DNA of 64,000 nucleotides, taken from contig NZ_PYOM01000006.1 of the NCBI RefSeq assembly GCF_003026365.1, positions 172,942 to 236,941 on the forward strand, given 5' to 3'. Below are positions 52,077 through 61,739 of the stretch, in pieces. Position 1 is the stretch's first letter, and every line of letters begins with the position of its first letter. The stretch is from Photobacterium angustum (lineage in GTDB: Bacteria > Pseudomonadota > Gammaproteobacteria > Enterobacterales > Vibrionaceae). The position numbers and the translations under genes were made by a program. The notes beneath the pieces were generated by a model. That model made no database searches and was not told the DNA's origin. It worked only from the letters and a program-made list of their open reading frames with translations.

Positions 52077-53165
52077 TTATGCGAGCGTGGATAGCCAATG
52101 CTCATTAGTTGTCGATGTTTCAACGTCTGCTGATGACGAGGAAGTGATTACCCTATGATCGTTATCATCTTGGGTTGAATGTTGTGCGTTTTGATCTGAA
52201 TGGGAATGTTGCTTACCTTGACTGATGTTGACATCGACACTGACAAACTGCTGCTGGAGATCATGACGTAAACGTTCAGATACTTGGTTAAGTGCATCAC
52301 GTACAGCAGTGTTATTAGCATTGATTTGAACATTCAACTTATCGCCATCCATTTTGACGATCAGATCAAGTTTGCCAAGATCCGGTGGATCTAAACGAAT
52401 ACGTGCTTCTTGCATGTTTTGTGTCGCTTGAAGAGAAACGCGATCTTGTAGAATATTCAGCATTTTCTCACCCCATTGTGGAGATTGAGGATCAACACTT
52501 ATAGGAGCCCAATTCACACGATTAACCGTTATGTTAGTTTGTGTTTGTGTTTGAGCAGATAAAACTTGTTCGACTGCTGTAAGATTTTGAACCGATTGTG
52601 CAACGGGCATTTCACTATTGAAAACCGGTGTTTTTACCACGTTCAACGATGACATTTGCTCTAAGGCTGAACTTGGTTGTGAAGTTATGGTTAGTGGTGC
52701 TATTACTCCCTTAGTAGGATTGTTTGCATGGTTGATCGCTGATGTATTAACACCGTCTAGAATCTGATGAGAACTTGATAATGCACTCTTAAGATCTGGT
52801 TGCTGCGTAAATGAAGCAGAGGACAGTGTGCTTGTGGTTGACGGTGTAGCTAAGTGATTAAGTGAAAAATCACCTATGATTGGTGTAGTTACGGTTGTTT
52901 CAATTTCACTTGGCGCTACCGGCAGCAATGTTTGGTGTTGCGATACTGTTGCAGAGTCTATCTTTTCAAGATCTGTTGCATTAGCATTTCCTAATAGCAG
53001 CTCTGGTAAGGTACTTTCGCTTTGCTGGGAAAATGTTTGTAATGTTTTCGAGAAACCTTCTTGTCCTACTGTAGCGTCTGAGCTTTCAACAAGCATCCCA
53101 GCTTGTTTGATATCAGATGATGACGATACATTGTCAATTTTGGTGAGCGCAGTATTAATTAACAT
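52077..53165 (-). CDS. fliK: Hook-length control protein FliK (LafE)
   Basis: The protein is 362 residues. The N-terminal two thirds are Ser/Thr/Gln-rich and probably unfolded, as for a molecular ruler. The C-terminal FliK domain (about 215-310) has ARIRLDPPDLGKLDLIVKMDG and VQINANNTAVRDALNQVSERLRHDL, which switch the export gate through FlhB. GGAG precedes the ATG. Lies between lafD and fliL as in laf operons. Confidence 0.92.
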   Translation of the reverse strand: MLINTALTKIDNVSSSSDIKQAGMLVESSDATVGQEGFSKTLQTFSQQSESTLPELLLGNANATDLEKIDSATVSQHQTLLPVAPSEIETTVTTPIIGDFSLNHLATPSTTSTLSSASFTQQPDLKSALSSSHQILDGVNTSAINHANNPTKGVIAPLTITSQPSSALEQMSSLNVVKTPVFNSEMPVAQSVQNLTAVEQVLSAQTQTQTNITVNRVNWAPISVDPQSPQWGEKMLNILQDRVSLQATQNMQEARIRLDPPDLGKLDLIVKMDGDKLNVQINANNTAVRDALNQVSERLRHDLQQQFVSVDVNISQGKQHSHSDQNAQHSTQDDNDHRVITSSSSADVETSTTNEHWLSTLA

Positions 53166-53168
53166 TGT

Positions 53169-53471
53169 TCACTCCATACTGTTGGCTGACTGATAAGCAT
53201 CAAGGCGTTCTTTTTCCTTGTCAGCAGTTGCTATTTTTTGTTGCAGTATTTGTTGTGCTTGTTGTAACGCAAGATATGCTTGGCGATGTGCAGCCATTAA
53301 CGCCGTTATTTGTACTTGCTGTTGCGCTGTTTTAGGTTTCGATTTAAGCGGTAGTAACAGCGTACGTAACACATCATCAAGCTGCTGTAAGCGAGACCAG
53401 TTTTCAGTCTCAGCAGCTTGCTGAATTTTTGCTGTGAGTACTTTTAGCGATATGGAATTATTTGGCTGCAT
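53169..53471 (-). CDS. FliT-like flagellar chaperone (LafD)
   Basis: A 100-residue helical, Gln/Ala-rich protein in the lafD position between fliS and fliK. The ATG at 53471 lies inside the end of fliS (13-nt overlap after its reading frame), which suggests translational coupling; a TTG at 53480 is an alternative. FliT-type proteins chaperone the FliD cap protein, which is encoded two genes upstream. Sequence similarity in this family is weak, so position is the main argument. Confidence 0.75.
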   Translation of the reverse strand: MQPNNSISLKVLTAKIQQAAETENWSRLQQLDDVLRTLLLPLKSKPKTAQQQVQITALMAAHRQAYLALQQAQQILQQKIATADKEKERLDAYQSANSME

Positions 53472-53853
53472 GCTGCCCAAACCCTTGCCAGCCTTCTCGA
53501 ATGTTGTTCATCACTAATGTGACATTATCGAGGTGGGAGATATCGTTTTTGACACTTGCTTGGTAAAGTTCAAGCTGACAAAATTCATAAAGATCATGCA
53601 AATTAGCTGCAACTTCACCTCCAAGCTCTAAATCTAACGCACTATCTAGCCCTATTAAGATATTCATGCATTTATTAATGCTGATCCCCTTGGCATCGAG
53701 TCGTTTTGCTTCGATATGTCCTTGTGCACGGATCAGTTCATTTTGAAAGCCATCAATGAGCATCAAGACTAATTGATGAGGGGAGGCTGAAGCGGCTTGT
53801 GCATCCAAGTCGACTTGTTTATATGAATTAAAACCTGCATCTTGCATTAACAT
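53458..53853 (-). CDS. fliS: Flagellin export chaperone FliS (LafC)
   Basis: The 131-residue helical bundle has the FliS marks YKQVDLDAQAASASPHQLVLMLIDGFQNELIRAQ and INKCMNILIGLDSALDLELGGEVAANLHDLYEF. AAGGAG lies about 7 nt before the ATG at 53853; the longer frame to 53874 overlaps fliD and is not needed. It binds the C-terminus of the flagellin encoded at 55453. Confidence 0.94.
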   Translation of the reverse strand: MLMQDAGFNSYKQVDLDAQAASASPHQLVLMLIDGFQNELIRAQGHIEAKRLDAKGISINKCMNILIGLDSALDLELGGEVAANLHDLYEFCQLELYQASVKNDISHLDNVTLVMNNIREGWQGFGQHAAK

Positions 53854-53866
53854 TGTTGTACTCCTT

Positions 53867-55201
53867 TTAACCAAATAATCCTTGGGTTTGCTGCATTTGT
53901 GTCATGATTTGATTCATCTGGGTGAATTGTTTGAGGTAGCGGGTATAAGCCATTTCGTATTTACGATCGAGGGCGACTTGTTTATCGTCGATACGGTCGA
54001 TGTTGCTCCGTAATGCTTCTTTGCGAGAAGTGAATATCCCTGAAGAGAACTGAAGAAAAGGTTTAAGTGAATCTTCTAATGAATCGAGTAAATTTCCGTC
54101 GCCGTTAAACATGGACTCAATAGTTGCCCCCATGGTTTGTTGTGCGTTTTTAAAGCTATCTTTATCGACTTCAAGTTTGCCTTCGCGATTAAGGCTAATC
54201 CCAATTTCTGACAATCTTTTTCCTTCAAATTGATCGCGTAATAAATTGTTTAATTGCGATTCAATAGATCGAAGGGTGGGGTCATTGGCTAGTGCGCCGC
54301 GTTGAGTGTCTGCTGATCCTGTTTGAGTATAACTATCAAGGGTACTCATCACCTTGTTATAGCTTTCAATAAAAGCGTTAACTTGCTCTAAAGTAGCATC
54401 TTGATCGGTATCGATAGCCATAGAAAGAGCGGGATCACCAGAGGTTTGTGCTTTGGTTGCAGTGATATCAATACCATCAATGACATTTGAAAAGGTATTA
54501 CTGCTGTTGGTCAGTTTTAAGCCGGTAGTTTCAGCACCGAGCCAAATCACTGCGTCTTGTGGCGTACTTATTTCAGTTAAGTTAGTAAAAGCATCATCAA
54601 ACCATGCTGTACCTGTGCTTGCGTTAACACTTAAAGTATTTGCTAGGCCCGTTTCGGTGCTCGATAGCATAAAGTGAGTTTGCCCACTGGTACGAACTAG
54701 CGTGGCATTGACTCCGGGGTTATCGGGGTGATTATTAATCGCCGTTGTGAGCTCTGATATCGTGGATTGCCCATCACCATCGCTATCTATTGTCGACAGA
54801 TCGAGATCAAGGGTTTGACCATCAATAGTGAATGAAAGTGTTCCTGTGTTAGGTACTGACGTTGTTGAATCTAAATTCGCTGGCATCCCTGTTTTAACCT
54901 GGTGTGCACTGGCAATTTGTTCAACAAAGATCTGATAACTGCCACTTAACGCTTGAGCATTCGCATTAACCGTAAAATGATTGTCGTCACTCAACGTGGC
55001 TTTATTCTGAATAATACTGGTTGTTGAACTGTTGATGCTTTGAATTGTTGAGCGAAAATCACGTAGGGCAGATTCTACTTTTCCCAGTGCAGTTAATTGG
55101 CTTTGGTATTTATCTGCTTGAAATTGGGCGCGTTGTTGGAATTTTTGTGTATCTGCCGTTGCAAGGTTACGTGCCATTTGCGCTGGATCAATTGTATTCA
55201 T
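53867..55201 (-). CDS. fliD: Filament cap protein FliD (HAP2, LafB)
   Basis: The 444-residue cap protein has an N-terminal FliD domain (about 1-100, QFQADKYQSQLTALGKVESALRDFRSTIQSI, LSGSYQIFVEQIASAHQV), a central region with a flagellin hook IN-type motif (ISELTTAINNHPDNPGVNATLV) and the C-terminal FliD domain (about 225-430, EQVNAFIESYNKVMSTLDSYT). AAGGAG precedes the start. A strong terminator separates it from the flagellin gene upstream. Confidence 0.95.
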   Translation of the reverse strand: MNTIDPAQMARNLATADTQKFQQRAQFQADKYQSQLTALGKVESALRDFRSTIQSINSSTTSIIQNKATLSDDNHFTVNANAQALSGSYQIFVEQIASAHQVKTGMPANLDSTTSVPNTGTLSFTIDGQTLDLDLSTIDSDGDGQSTISELTTAINNHPDNPGVNATLVRTSGQTHFMLSSTETGLANTLSVNASTGTAWFDDAFTNLTEISTPQDAVIWLGAETTGLKLTNSSNTFSNVIDGIDITATKAQTSGDPALSMAIDTDQDATLEQVNAFIESYNKVMSTLDSYTQTGSADTQRGALANDPTLRSIESQLNNLLRDQFEGKRLSEIGISLNREGKLEVDKDSFKNAQQTMGATIESMFNGDGNLLDSLEDSLKPFLQFSSGIFTSRKEALRSNIDRIDDKQVALDRKYEMAYTRYLKQFTQMNQIMTQMQQTQGLFG

Positions 55202-55404
55202 CTAATGCTCCTTAAGTGACTAGCTATATTCGCAAGAGCCATGCCAAAAAATCTTCTGTATAAATCATTTAAAAACAGTTGGTTATGGTTGTTAGGTTAG
55301 ATGGCGGAAAAGTGACTTCCGTTTGTTATTTCCTGCTTTATTCCTATGTTCCGTCAACCAACAGTTTGATTTACTAAATTCCGATTTATTGACATCTACT
55401 GGTT
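55202..55404 (-). promoter_or_regulatory. fliD leader / probable promoter region
   Basis: This 203-bp gap after the flagellin terminator must contain the promoter for the fliD-motB operon. TAAATCAA-N11-ACGGAACA on the minus strand (about 55350-55376) has the spacing of a sigma-28 site but a poor -10, so it is only a candidate. Confidence 0.35.
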
Positions 55405-55431
55405 ACAAAAAAGCCTCCACGAAGGAGGCTT
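55405..55431 (-). terminator. Flagellin gene terminator
   Basis: A perfect 8-bp stem AAGCCTCC / GGAGGCTT with a 5-nt loop, followed on the minus strand by TTTTTTGT. It begins 22 bp after the flagellin stop. A strong terminator is usual after highly expressed flagellin genes. Confidence 0.92.
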
Positions 55432-55452
55432 AGGAAAAAGAAACCACATTGT

Positions 55453-56322
55453 TTAGCGAAGTAATGACATTGCCATACCCGGTAACTGGTTAGTTTGGGA
55501 AAGTACCGTTGTGCCCGCTTGCATTAACATTTGGTTTTTAGTCATGCTTGAAGATTCCACTGCAAAGTCAGCATCAACAATACGACCTTTGGCTGCAGAT
55601 ACATTTTCAACCATGTTGCCTAGGTTAGTGATAGTGTGGTCAAGACGGTTAATGTTGGCACCCAGTGCAGAACGTGCATCACCAATTTCTTTCAGTAAAC
55701 CTGCTTCACCGTTTGCGCCAGTCAGGGTATCTAGTGCTGTTTGTGCGTTACCTGCAGAAGTCAAATCACCTAAAGCTAATGAGCCTGAAGTACCAATGGT
55801 TGCATTCACTGCTTGTACTTCAGTAGATACATCAACCGCAAGTTGATCACCTGCTTGAGTACCAATTTGGAAATTAACCGCAGCAGCACCAAATGAGCCG
55901 GCATCGGTTAGTATATCTTGTCCACCGAAGCTGGTTGAGGCCATTACGTTGGCAAGCTCTTCACCAAGCTGTTGGAATTCTGCATCAAGCGCTGTTCGGT
56001 CGTTTGCTGATACTGTGCCGTTTGATGCCTGTGTTGCAAGGTCATTCATGCGGTAGACGATGTTAGTCATTTCATCAAATGCACCTTCAGCGGTTTGCAT
56101 CATTGAAATACCGTCTTGCGAGTTACGCATAGCTACTGACATGCCACGAGTTTGCGCATCAAGACGAGTTGCGATTTGAAGACCAGCAGCATCATCTGCG
56201 GCTGAATTTACACGGTAACCAGTACTTAAACGTTCCATTGCTGTGTTTAACAAATTGCTAGTATTGCTCAGTGTATTTTGTGTAACCAGTGATGCGTAAT
56301 TGGTGTGCATAGATAGAGCCAT
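55453..56322 (-). CDS. lafA: Lateral flagellin LafA
   Basis: The 289-residue flagellin has only D0/D1 and a short variable middle. N-terminus [20 protein letters not shown] and [31 protein letters not shown] is typical, as is the C-terminus [34 protein letters not shown] ending MAMSLLR. The start at 56322 lies behind AAGGAGA; an in-frame codon at 56367 is not supported. The small variable region is typical of lateral flagellins. Exported with FliS and capped by FliD. Confidence 0.97.
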   Translation of the reverse strand: MALSMHTNYASLVTQNTLSNTSNLLNTAMERLSTGYRVNSAADDAAGLQIATRLDAQTRGMSVAMRNSQDGISMMQTAEGAFDEMTNIVYRMNDLATQASNGTVSANDRTALDAEFQQLGEELANVMASTSFGGQDILTDAGSFGAAAVNFQIGTQAGDQLAVDVSTEVQAVNATIGTSGSLALGDLTSAGNAQTALDTLTGANGEAGLLKEIGDARSALGANINRLDHTITNLGNMVENVSAAKGRIVDADFAVESSSMTKNQMLMQAGTTVLSQTNQLPGMAMSLLR

Positions 56323-56373
56323 GATAGTTCTCCTTGTAATCAATCTATCGAGGTATTTCCTGCTCAATGTATC

Positions 56374-56400
56374 TATGCGGTCAGTTGGAAAAGATCATTA
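56374..56400 (-). promoter_or_regulatory. Candidate sigma-28 promoter of the flagellin gene
   Basis: On the minus strand TAATGATC-N11-ACCGCATA has the exact spacing of sigma-28 sites (TAAAGTTT-N11-GCCGATAA), with TAA.G.T and CCG matching. It lies about 50 bp ahead of the flagellin ATG. The -10 match is partial. Confidence 0.45.
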
Positions 56401-56561
56401 ATTTTTATTTTTAATATTTTCAAAAAATAACAGAATAGGGAAATAAATTTGATATTGAGCCAAATAAATGAGGTTTTCTTATTAACTATTCATACTATTA
56501 GATAAGAAAACCTCATTAATTTATATGGGGCTGTAGAGATATAAAAGTCATGATTTTTTAT

Positions 56562-57386
56562 TTAATTATTATTCGCTACTTGTTTTTTCATTGATACTGA
56601 TATCGGTATATCACTAACGTAACCGAAATAATATTGCGCACCAAGTAGTCGATATTGCTTTAATTCATGCTGGCTACCCACCCGTCCCGCAATAAATAAT
56701 GTGTTGTTTTTACGTATAAAGCGAATAACGGGAATTAGACCTGAGCGCTTATGATCATCATTAAGAATATGAGACGTTTTAATTGCGTCAGGTTTAATGT
56801 TATTTATTGTCTCTAAATAGCGGGTGGGTGGGATAATATCTACCCAGAGTTTTACCGCTTTCTTTTTTAATGATTCTAAATTTGCATTTAACGTCATCAT
56901 GTTATGGCATTCACTATTATCCATGTCATGAAGTTGAACACAGGGAATAATGTACTGCATTGCAACGGAATGATGTTGAAAGACCTGATTAATAAAGCCT
57001 TGTCCAATAGGCCATGATAGCGTTTCTGAATTTATCGGAACCACCAAGGGGTTAATAATATCTTTATGGAAAGTCGATAGCTGAAACTCGATATGGCGGA
57101 TGGCTAAATATAAGCTGTAGAGATCAAATAGAAACTGTACAGGTTTAGAGACATCAAATTGGTAAACACTTTGTTCGTTATTGCTACCAAAACGTAATGT
57201 TAGGTGTTGGTAGGTTACTTGATTAGTGGTGGTTTCTCGAATTGCCTGACACACATGACTAATATCGTTTTGATCAAATGCGTCAAGTAGGATTGCATCG
57301 TCGTTATTACGGGTTAACGATGGGATAATACCTTGAATGTAACTGTAAAGTTCGTCCATGGTGTGTAATGTGTGTTGAGTTGTCAT
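56562..57386 (-). CDS. Degenerate EAL-domain protein in the lateral flagellar cluster
   Basis: The 274-residue cytoplasmic protein has the layout of an EAL (c-di-GMP phosphodiesterase) domain with the active residues lost. VPINSETLSWPIG stands for the VNLS block, KLWVDIIPPTRYLETINNIKPDAIK for the DDFGTGYSSLSYLKxLPxDxLKID block, FIAGRVGSQHELKQYRLLGAQYYFGYVSDIP for the AEGVET...QGYxFSxP block. The EAL signature itself is replaced (TLRFGS), DDFG is VDII and the AEGVE Glu is gone. It cannot be a normal phosphodiesterase. Such dead EAL proteins (for example YdiV) act by binding partners and control flagellar genes. It sits 32 bp after flhA with GAGGACGAG before the ATG. Confidence 0.75.
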   Translation of the reverse strand: MTTQHTLHTMDELYSYIQGIIPSLTRNNDDAILLDAFDQNDISHVCQAIRETTTNQVTYQHLTLRFGSNNEQSVYQFDVSKPVQFLFDLYSLYLAIRHIEFQLSTFHKDIINPLVVPINSETLSWPIGQGFINQVFQHHSVAMQYIIPCVQLHDMDNSECHNMMTLNANLESLKKKAVKLWVDIIPPTRYLETINNIKPDAIKTSHILNDDHKRSGLIPVIRFIRKNNTLFIAGRVGSQHELKQYRLLGAQYYFGYVSDIPISVSMKKQVANNN

Positions 57387-57418
57387 AGCTCGTCCTCGTT
57401 CAATTTCACGGGAATGAA

Positions 57419-59512
57419 TTAACCTAAGTTGCCAATGATATTGATATTCTTATTTTCAGGAACTTCGTTATAAGACAATACTGCTAAGCCTTGGGCGAAA
57501 GTACGCGCATAGCGAGATAGCAGTGGTCGTAATTGTGGCATTACTAGTAAAACAGGGGCTGCGCCTTGCTGTTTTAATTGTTGCTTCGCAAGCGGCATAT
57601 TTTGTTGAAATTGGCTTAAAATATTTGGCTCAATTGGAAAACTATCTAGCATCACATTGCCACTCGCTTGTGCTTGTTGGAGCGATGTTAATAACATCTG
57701 TTCAAGTTCATCGGATAGGGCATAGACGTTAAGATCTTTCTTATCACCATTGAGTAGATTCACCAAGGTACGGCGTAAGCTGCAACGTACATCTGCAGCA
57801 ATTAAGATTGGATCTTTTGTGTTTTCAGATGCTTCTAACATGGTATTGGCAATGGTACGGATATCTTTAAGTGGCACTTGATCAATGAGTAATTGGCGAT
57901 ACACCTTCAGTTGCTGAGCGGGCGTTAATGCTGCACTTAAACTTTCTGCTAATTTCGGCGCCTGCTGCGCTAAACGTTGGTTAATGAAATCTACATCATC
58001 ATGGGTAAACAAATCGGCTAAATGTACTTTCATCACTTTGCTTAAGTGAGTGGCAATTACTGTAGCATCATCAACGACTTGGTAACCCATGTTCAGGGCC
58101 TTTGCCTTATTGCTATTTTCAATCCACACCGCAGGGAGTTGATAAGCAGGATCATGACCAAGGATGCCATCTATTTCGCCATAGGTATCACCCACGGCAA
58201 TAGCCATTAAACGCTCAGGCTCAATGCTGCCTTGTTCAATGATCTCGCCATGAACGGCAATAGTATAGTGATTCGGTTTTAAGCTTAGGTTGTCGCGAAT
58301 ATTCACTTCAGGCAGCAAATAGCCGACTTGTTCAGAGAGATTTTTACGAACACCGCGAATACGTTGGGTAAGTGGCGCGCCTTGCTCTTTATTAACCAGA
58401 TGGACTAAACGAAAACCGAGCGATAACGACATACTTTGAACATGAGGAATGTCATCCCATGTTAATGGCGTTTCGTGGTCGAGTTGCATGGCTTGAGAAA
58501 CGGCTTCAACCTCGTCAAGTTGCTGGTGGTGTTGAGGTTTTTTATATTGTCGCCAGCCCGCAAAGGCTAATACTGCGGCAAAGCTGAAAAATGCCAAGTG
58601 CGGCATGCCTGGCACAATACCTATGATTGCCATCACAGAAGCAACAGTGAATAAGGTTGCAGGTGAGGCAAGCAGTTGGTTCTGCATAGCTTGCGTCATG
58701 TCATCATCACTGTCGTTAATACGAGTGACAATAATAGCGGCAGAAGTTGCTAATAGCAGTGAAGGAATTTGCGCGACAAGACCATCACCAATAGTCAGTA
58801 AGGCGTATGTTTTAAAAGCATCAGAGGCGCTGAGTCCGTACTCAAAAACACCGATACTGATACCACCGATGATATTGATAAATAGGATTAATAAACCCGC
58901 AATGGCATCACCACGAACGAACTTTGAAGCACCATCCATTGAACCGTAAAAATCCGCTTCATTAGCAACATCACGACGGCGCTGTTTAGCTTGATTTTGG
59001 TCAATAATGCCAGCGTTTAAATCGGCATCTATTGCCATTTGTTTTCCGGGTAGGGCATCAAGGGTGAAACGGGCTGCTACCTCAGATATACGTTCGCCAC
59101 CTTTAGTGATCACCACAAAGTTGATGATCATTAAAATCACGAAAATCACCATACCCACAACGTAGTTACCGCCAATAACGACTTCACCAAAAGCTTGGAT
59201 CACTTTACCTGCGGCATCGCCACCATTATGACCTTCCAATAATACGATACGCGTTGAGGCCACATTCAAAGTGAGTCGCATTAATGTCGCGACTAACAAA
59301 ATGGTGGGGAAAACAGAAAAGTCTAACGGCCTTTTGGCTGTGGTACTGACTAACAATACCAAGATTGCCAAGACAATATTAAAGGTGAATAAGGCATCGA
59401 GCAGCATAGGAGGTAATGGCAAAATTACCATTGCCAGAATCATCAGTAAGGCGATAGGAATACCGATATAACCTTTACTCGACTGTTTGAGTGTTGTGAG
59501 CCAATTTAACAT
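57419..59512 (-). CDS. flhA: Flagellar export gate protein FlhA (lateral)
   Basis: This 697-residue export gate protein has eight membrane helices in about 1-320, with the FHIPEP-type region ARFTLDALPGKQMAIDADLNAGII and RRRDVANEADFYGSMDGASKFVRGDAIAG. The cytoplasmic ring-forming domain extends from about 330 to the end. AAGGA lies 6 nt before the ATG at 59512; a TTG at 59530 extends the frame but is less likely. Confidence 0.96.
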   Translation of the reverse strand: MLNWLTTLKQSSKGYIGIPIALLMILAMVILPLPPMLLDALFTFNIVLAILVLLVSTTAKRPLDFSVFPTILLVATLMRLTLNVASTRIVLLEGHNGGDAAGKVIQAFGEVVIGGNYVVGMVIFVILMIINFVVITKGGERISEVAARFTLDALPGKQMAIDADLNAGIIDQNQAKQRRRDVANEADFYGSMDGASKFVRGDAIAGLLILFINIIGGISIGVFEYGLSASDAFKTYALLTIGDGLVAQIPSLLLATSAAIIVTRINDSDDDMTQAMQNQLLASPATLFTVASVMAIIGIVPGMPHLAFFSFAAVLAFAGWRQYKKPQHHQQLDEVEAVSQAMQLDHETPLTWDDIPHVQSMSLSLGFRLVHLVNKEQGAPLTQRIRGVRKNLSEQVGYLLPEVNIRDNLSLKPNHYTIAVHGEIIEQGSIEPERLMAIAVGDTYGEIDGILGHDPAYQLPAVWIENSNKAKALNMGYQVVDDATVIATHLSKVMKVHLADLFTHDDVDFINQRLAQQAPKLAESLSAALTPAQQLKVYRQLLIDQVPLKDIRTIANTMLEASENTKDPILIAADVRCSLRRTLVNLLNGDKKDLNVYALSDELEQMLLTSLQQAQASGNVMLDSFPIEPNILSQFQQNMPLAKQQLKQQGAAPVLLVMPQLRPLLSRYARTFAQGLAVLSYNEVPENKNINIIGNLG

Positions 59513-59551
59513 GTGAAGTCCTTCATCCAATCCGGTAAAAATGCGCTGAAA

Positions 59552-60679
59552 TTAATGCTGTAAATGTTTTGGGATAACAAAATTGGGTAACGTTTGTGGT
59601 TGATTTCCTTTACCTTGTCGAAAGGCTTTAAGCTGTAAAACATAAGTTAATATATGAGCCACGGCGACATAGAGTTGGCTTGGGATCGCTTGCTCTATCT
59701 GGGTGCTGTGATAAATCGCACGAGTTAATGGTGGTGAATGTAAGATCTCAACATCGTGTTGTTTGGCGATGGTTTGAATATGCATTGCCGCTTCGTCTAT
59801 GCCTTTTGCTACCACAAAAGGTGCTTCAGAGAGTGTGGTATCGTATTTAATCGCAACGGCATAATGGGTTGGGTTGACGATAACTACATCAGCTTTAGGC
59901 ACTGCTGTATCAATTTTTCTACGGGCGAATTGCTGTTGAATTTGACGAATGCGTTGTTTGATTTCTGGATTACCTTCATTACTTTTAAATTCTTCTTTGA
60001 GCTCTTGTTTGGTCATTTTCAGCTCTTTGGCGTGCTCCCATTTTTGATAAGGAATATCAATTAAACCAAATAACAATAGCGCCACGCCCATCAGCAAAAT
60101 GCCATGAAAGAGAATCGTCAGGATCAATGACACACCTTGTTTCAGTGGCAAGTTTTGCATTCCAAGTAAGCGGCTTAAATTGGCATCAAGATAGAGATAT
60201 AGAAGAAGAAAAATCACACATACTTTGAGTGTCGATTTCAAAAGTTCGACCAAAGATCGCGTTGAAAACATCCGTTTTATCCCCGCAATGGGATCGATTT
60301 TTGATAATTTTGGCAATATACCAGCAGGGTAGAATAGCCAACCACCAATCAGTAAACTGCTGGCGATAGCAGTGATCAGAATCAAACCAAATAATGGCAG
60401 CAGTAATTGAATGATAATGGCTAAGCTTGTACCTAATGCTTCAATCGCTAGCCAAGGTGAGCGTAAACCATCATGAGATATTGTCATGTTCAATTTAAAG
60501 ACGCCATTCAGCGCCTGCCAAATTGCATCAATTTGGAAATAAAAGAAAACCACAACCGCAATAAAAATCGTGGCGGCAGTGAAGTCTTTGGCGCGTGGGA
60601 TCTGACCTTGCTCTCGTGCTTTGCGGATTTTCTGCGGAGTGGCTTTTTCAGTTTTATCTTGTGCCGATGACTGACTCAT
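59552..60679 (-). CDS. flhB: Flagellar export switch protein FlhB (lateral)
   Basis: This 375-residue protein has four membrane helices in about 30-210, then the cytoplasmic substrate-specificity switch with the self-cleavage site NPTH (VIVNPTHYAVAIKYD, about 268-271). Start SAQDKTEKATPQKIRKAREQGQIPRAKDF is typical. The ATG overlaps the fliR stop (ATGA). Works with FliK to change export from hook to filament proteins. Confidence 0.96.
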   Translation of the reverse strand: MSQSSAQDKTEKATPQKIRKAREQGQIPRAKDFTAATIFIAVVVFFYFQIDAIWQALNGVFKLNMTISHDGLRSPWLAIEALGTSLAIIIQLLLPLFGLILITAIASSLLIGGWLFYPAGILPKLSKIDPIAGIKRMFSTRSLVELLKSTLKVCVIFLLLYLYLDANLSRLLGMQNLPLKQGVSLILTILFHGILLMGVALLLFGLIDIPYQKWEHAKELKMTKQELKEEFKSNEGNPEIKQRIRQIQQQFARRKIDTAVPKADVVIVNPTHYAVAIKYDTTLSEAPFVVAKGIDEAAMHIQTIAKQHDVEILHSPPLTRAIYHSTQIEQAIPSQLYVAVAHILTYVLQLKAFRQGKGNQPQTLPNFVIPKHLQH

Positions 60680-61452
60680 GCGCCCCCCGAAATATAAAGT
60701 TGAAGCTGATCTAGGCTGTAATGGACTAACTCGACATAACGTGCAGGTACACCACTGACAGAAATTAAGACACTAAAGAGTCCTAACAACATGGTCATAG
60801 GAAAGCCTAATGCGTAAACGTTTAAACTAGGTGCGGCGCGGTTCATCACCCCGAAACTGATATTAGCTAGAAGCATCGAAACAATAGCGGGCAGAGCGAT
60901 GGCTAGGGCTGAACTGAACATCCAACCAAAAAGTGCGAGTATTTGTTTTACTGATGATACAGCCAACCCACTACCTACAGGCCAAGAGGTAAAGCTTTGC
61001 ACCAGAATATCAATGACCAATAAATGCCCATCTAAAGCCAGAAACAACAGAGTGGAAAACAGTAAAAACATTCGACCTAGAATCGCGACTGAAACACCAT
61101 TAACGGGATCGTTCATCATTGCCATACCTAAGCCCATTTGTAATGAAATGATCTGACCTAACAATGTCATGATGGAGAATAGGAAATGGATAATTAAGCC
61201 GAATAACAGTCCCCATATTGCTTGCTCAAAAGCCAGCATAAGTGCCGAGAGAGAAAGTAAATCTGTCGTGGGCATAGCTGGCATAAGTGGCGCGGCAATA
61301 AAGCTGATAGCAAGTGCTAACAAAGCGCGTACCCAGATAGGAATTAACGCATCACCAAAAAATGGCATGGCTAACATGGCAGCCCCAATGCGAAAAAACG
61401 GCCACCAAAACTGAGCGAGAAGGGCGTTTAGCTCTGCAAACGAGATAGCCAT
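60676..61452 (-). CDS. fliR: Flagellar export protein FliR (lateral)
   Basis: This 258-residue membrane protein of the export gate has six hydrophobic segments and the motif FFRIGAAMLAMPFFGDALIPIWVRALLALAISF. It overlaps fliQ at the 5' end and flhB at the 3' end, so translation is coupled. Confidence 0.94.
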   Translation of the reverse strand: MAISFAELNALLAQFWWPFFRIGAAMLAMPFFGDALIPIWVRALLALAISFIAAPLMPAMPTTDLLSLSALMLAFEQAIWGLLFGLIIHFLFSIMTLLGQIISLQMGLGMAMMNDPVNGVSVAILGRMFLLFSTLLFLALDGHLLVIDILVQSFTSWPVGSGLAVSSVKQILALFGWMFSSALAIALPAIVSMLLANISFGVMNRAAPSLNVYALGFPMTMLLGLFSVLISVSGVPARYVELVHYSLDQLQLYISGGA

Positions 61453-61724
61453 TAGCCAATCATTCCCGGAATGTTATGAAAGAGGTAATCAAATAATTCC
61501 ATTAAGCGCCTTAGCATCCAATGTCCGGCAAAAATCACCATCAGTAACGTCATGATTAAACGGGGTAGAAAACTTAAGGTTTGCTCGTTGATTTGGGTCG
61601 CGGCTTGAAAGACGGCAATCACTAACCCGACTAATAACCCCGGGATAACAAGTACCATTACCATATTGATAATTAGCCAAACCGCATTGGAAAATAGATC
61701 GACAGCAAGCTCTGGGGTCATCAT
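61452..61724 (-). CDS. fliQ: Flagellar export protein FliQ (lateral)
   Basis: The 90-residue two-helix gate subunit (about 12-37 and 50-72) opens with MMTPELAVDLFSNAVWLIINM and contains VFQAATQINEQTLSFLPR, the FliQ signature. It lies 15 bp after fliP. Confidence 0.95.
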   Translation of the reverse strand: MMTPELAVDLFSNAVWLIINMVMVLVIPGLLVGLVIAVFQAATQINEQTLSFLPRLIMTLLMVIFAGHWMLRRLMELFDYLFHNIPGMIG

Positions 61725-61739
61725 TTACTCCTTTCTTTT

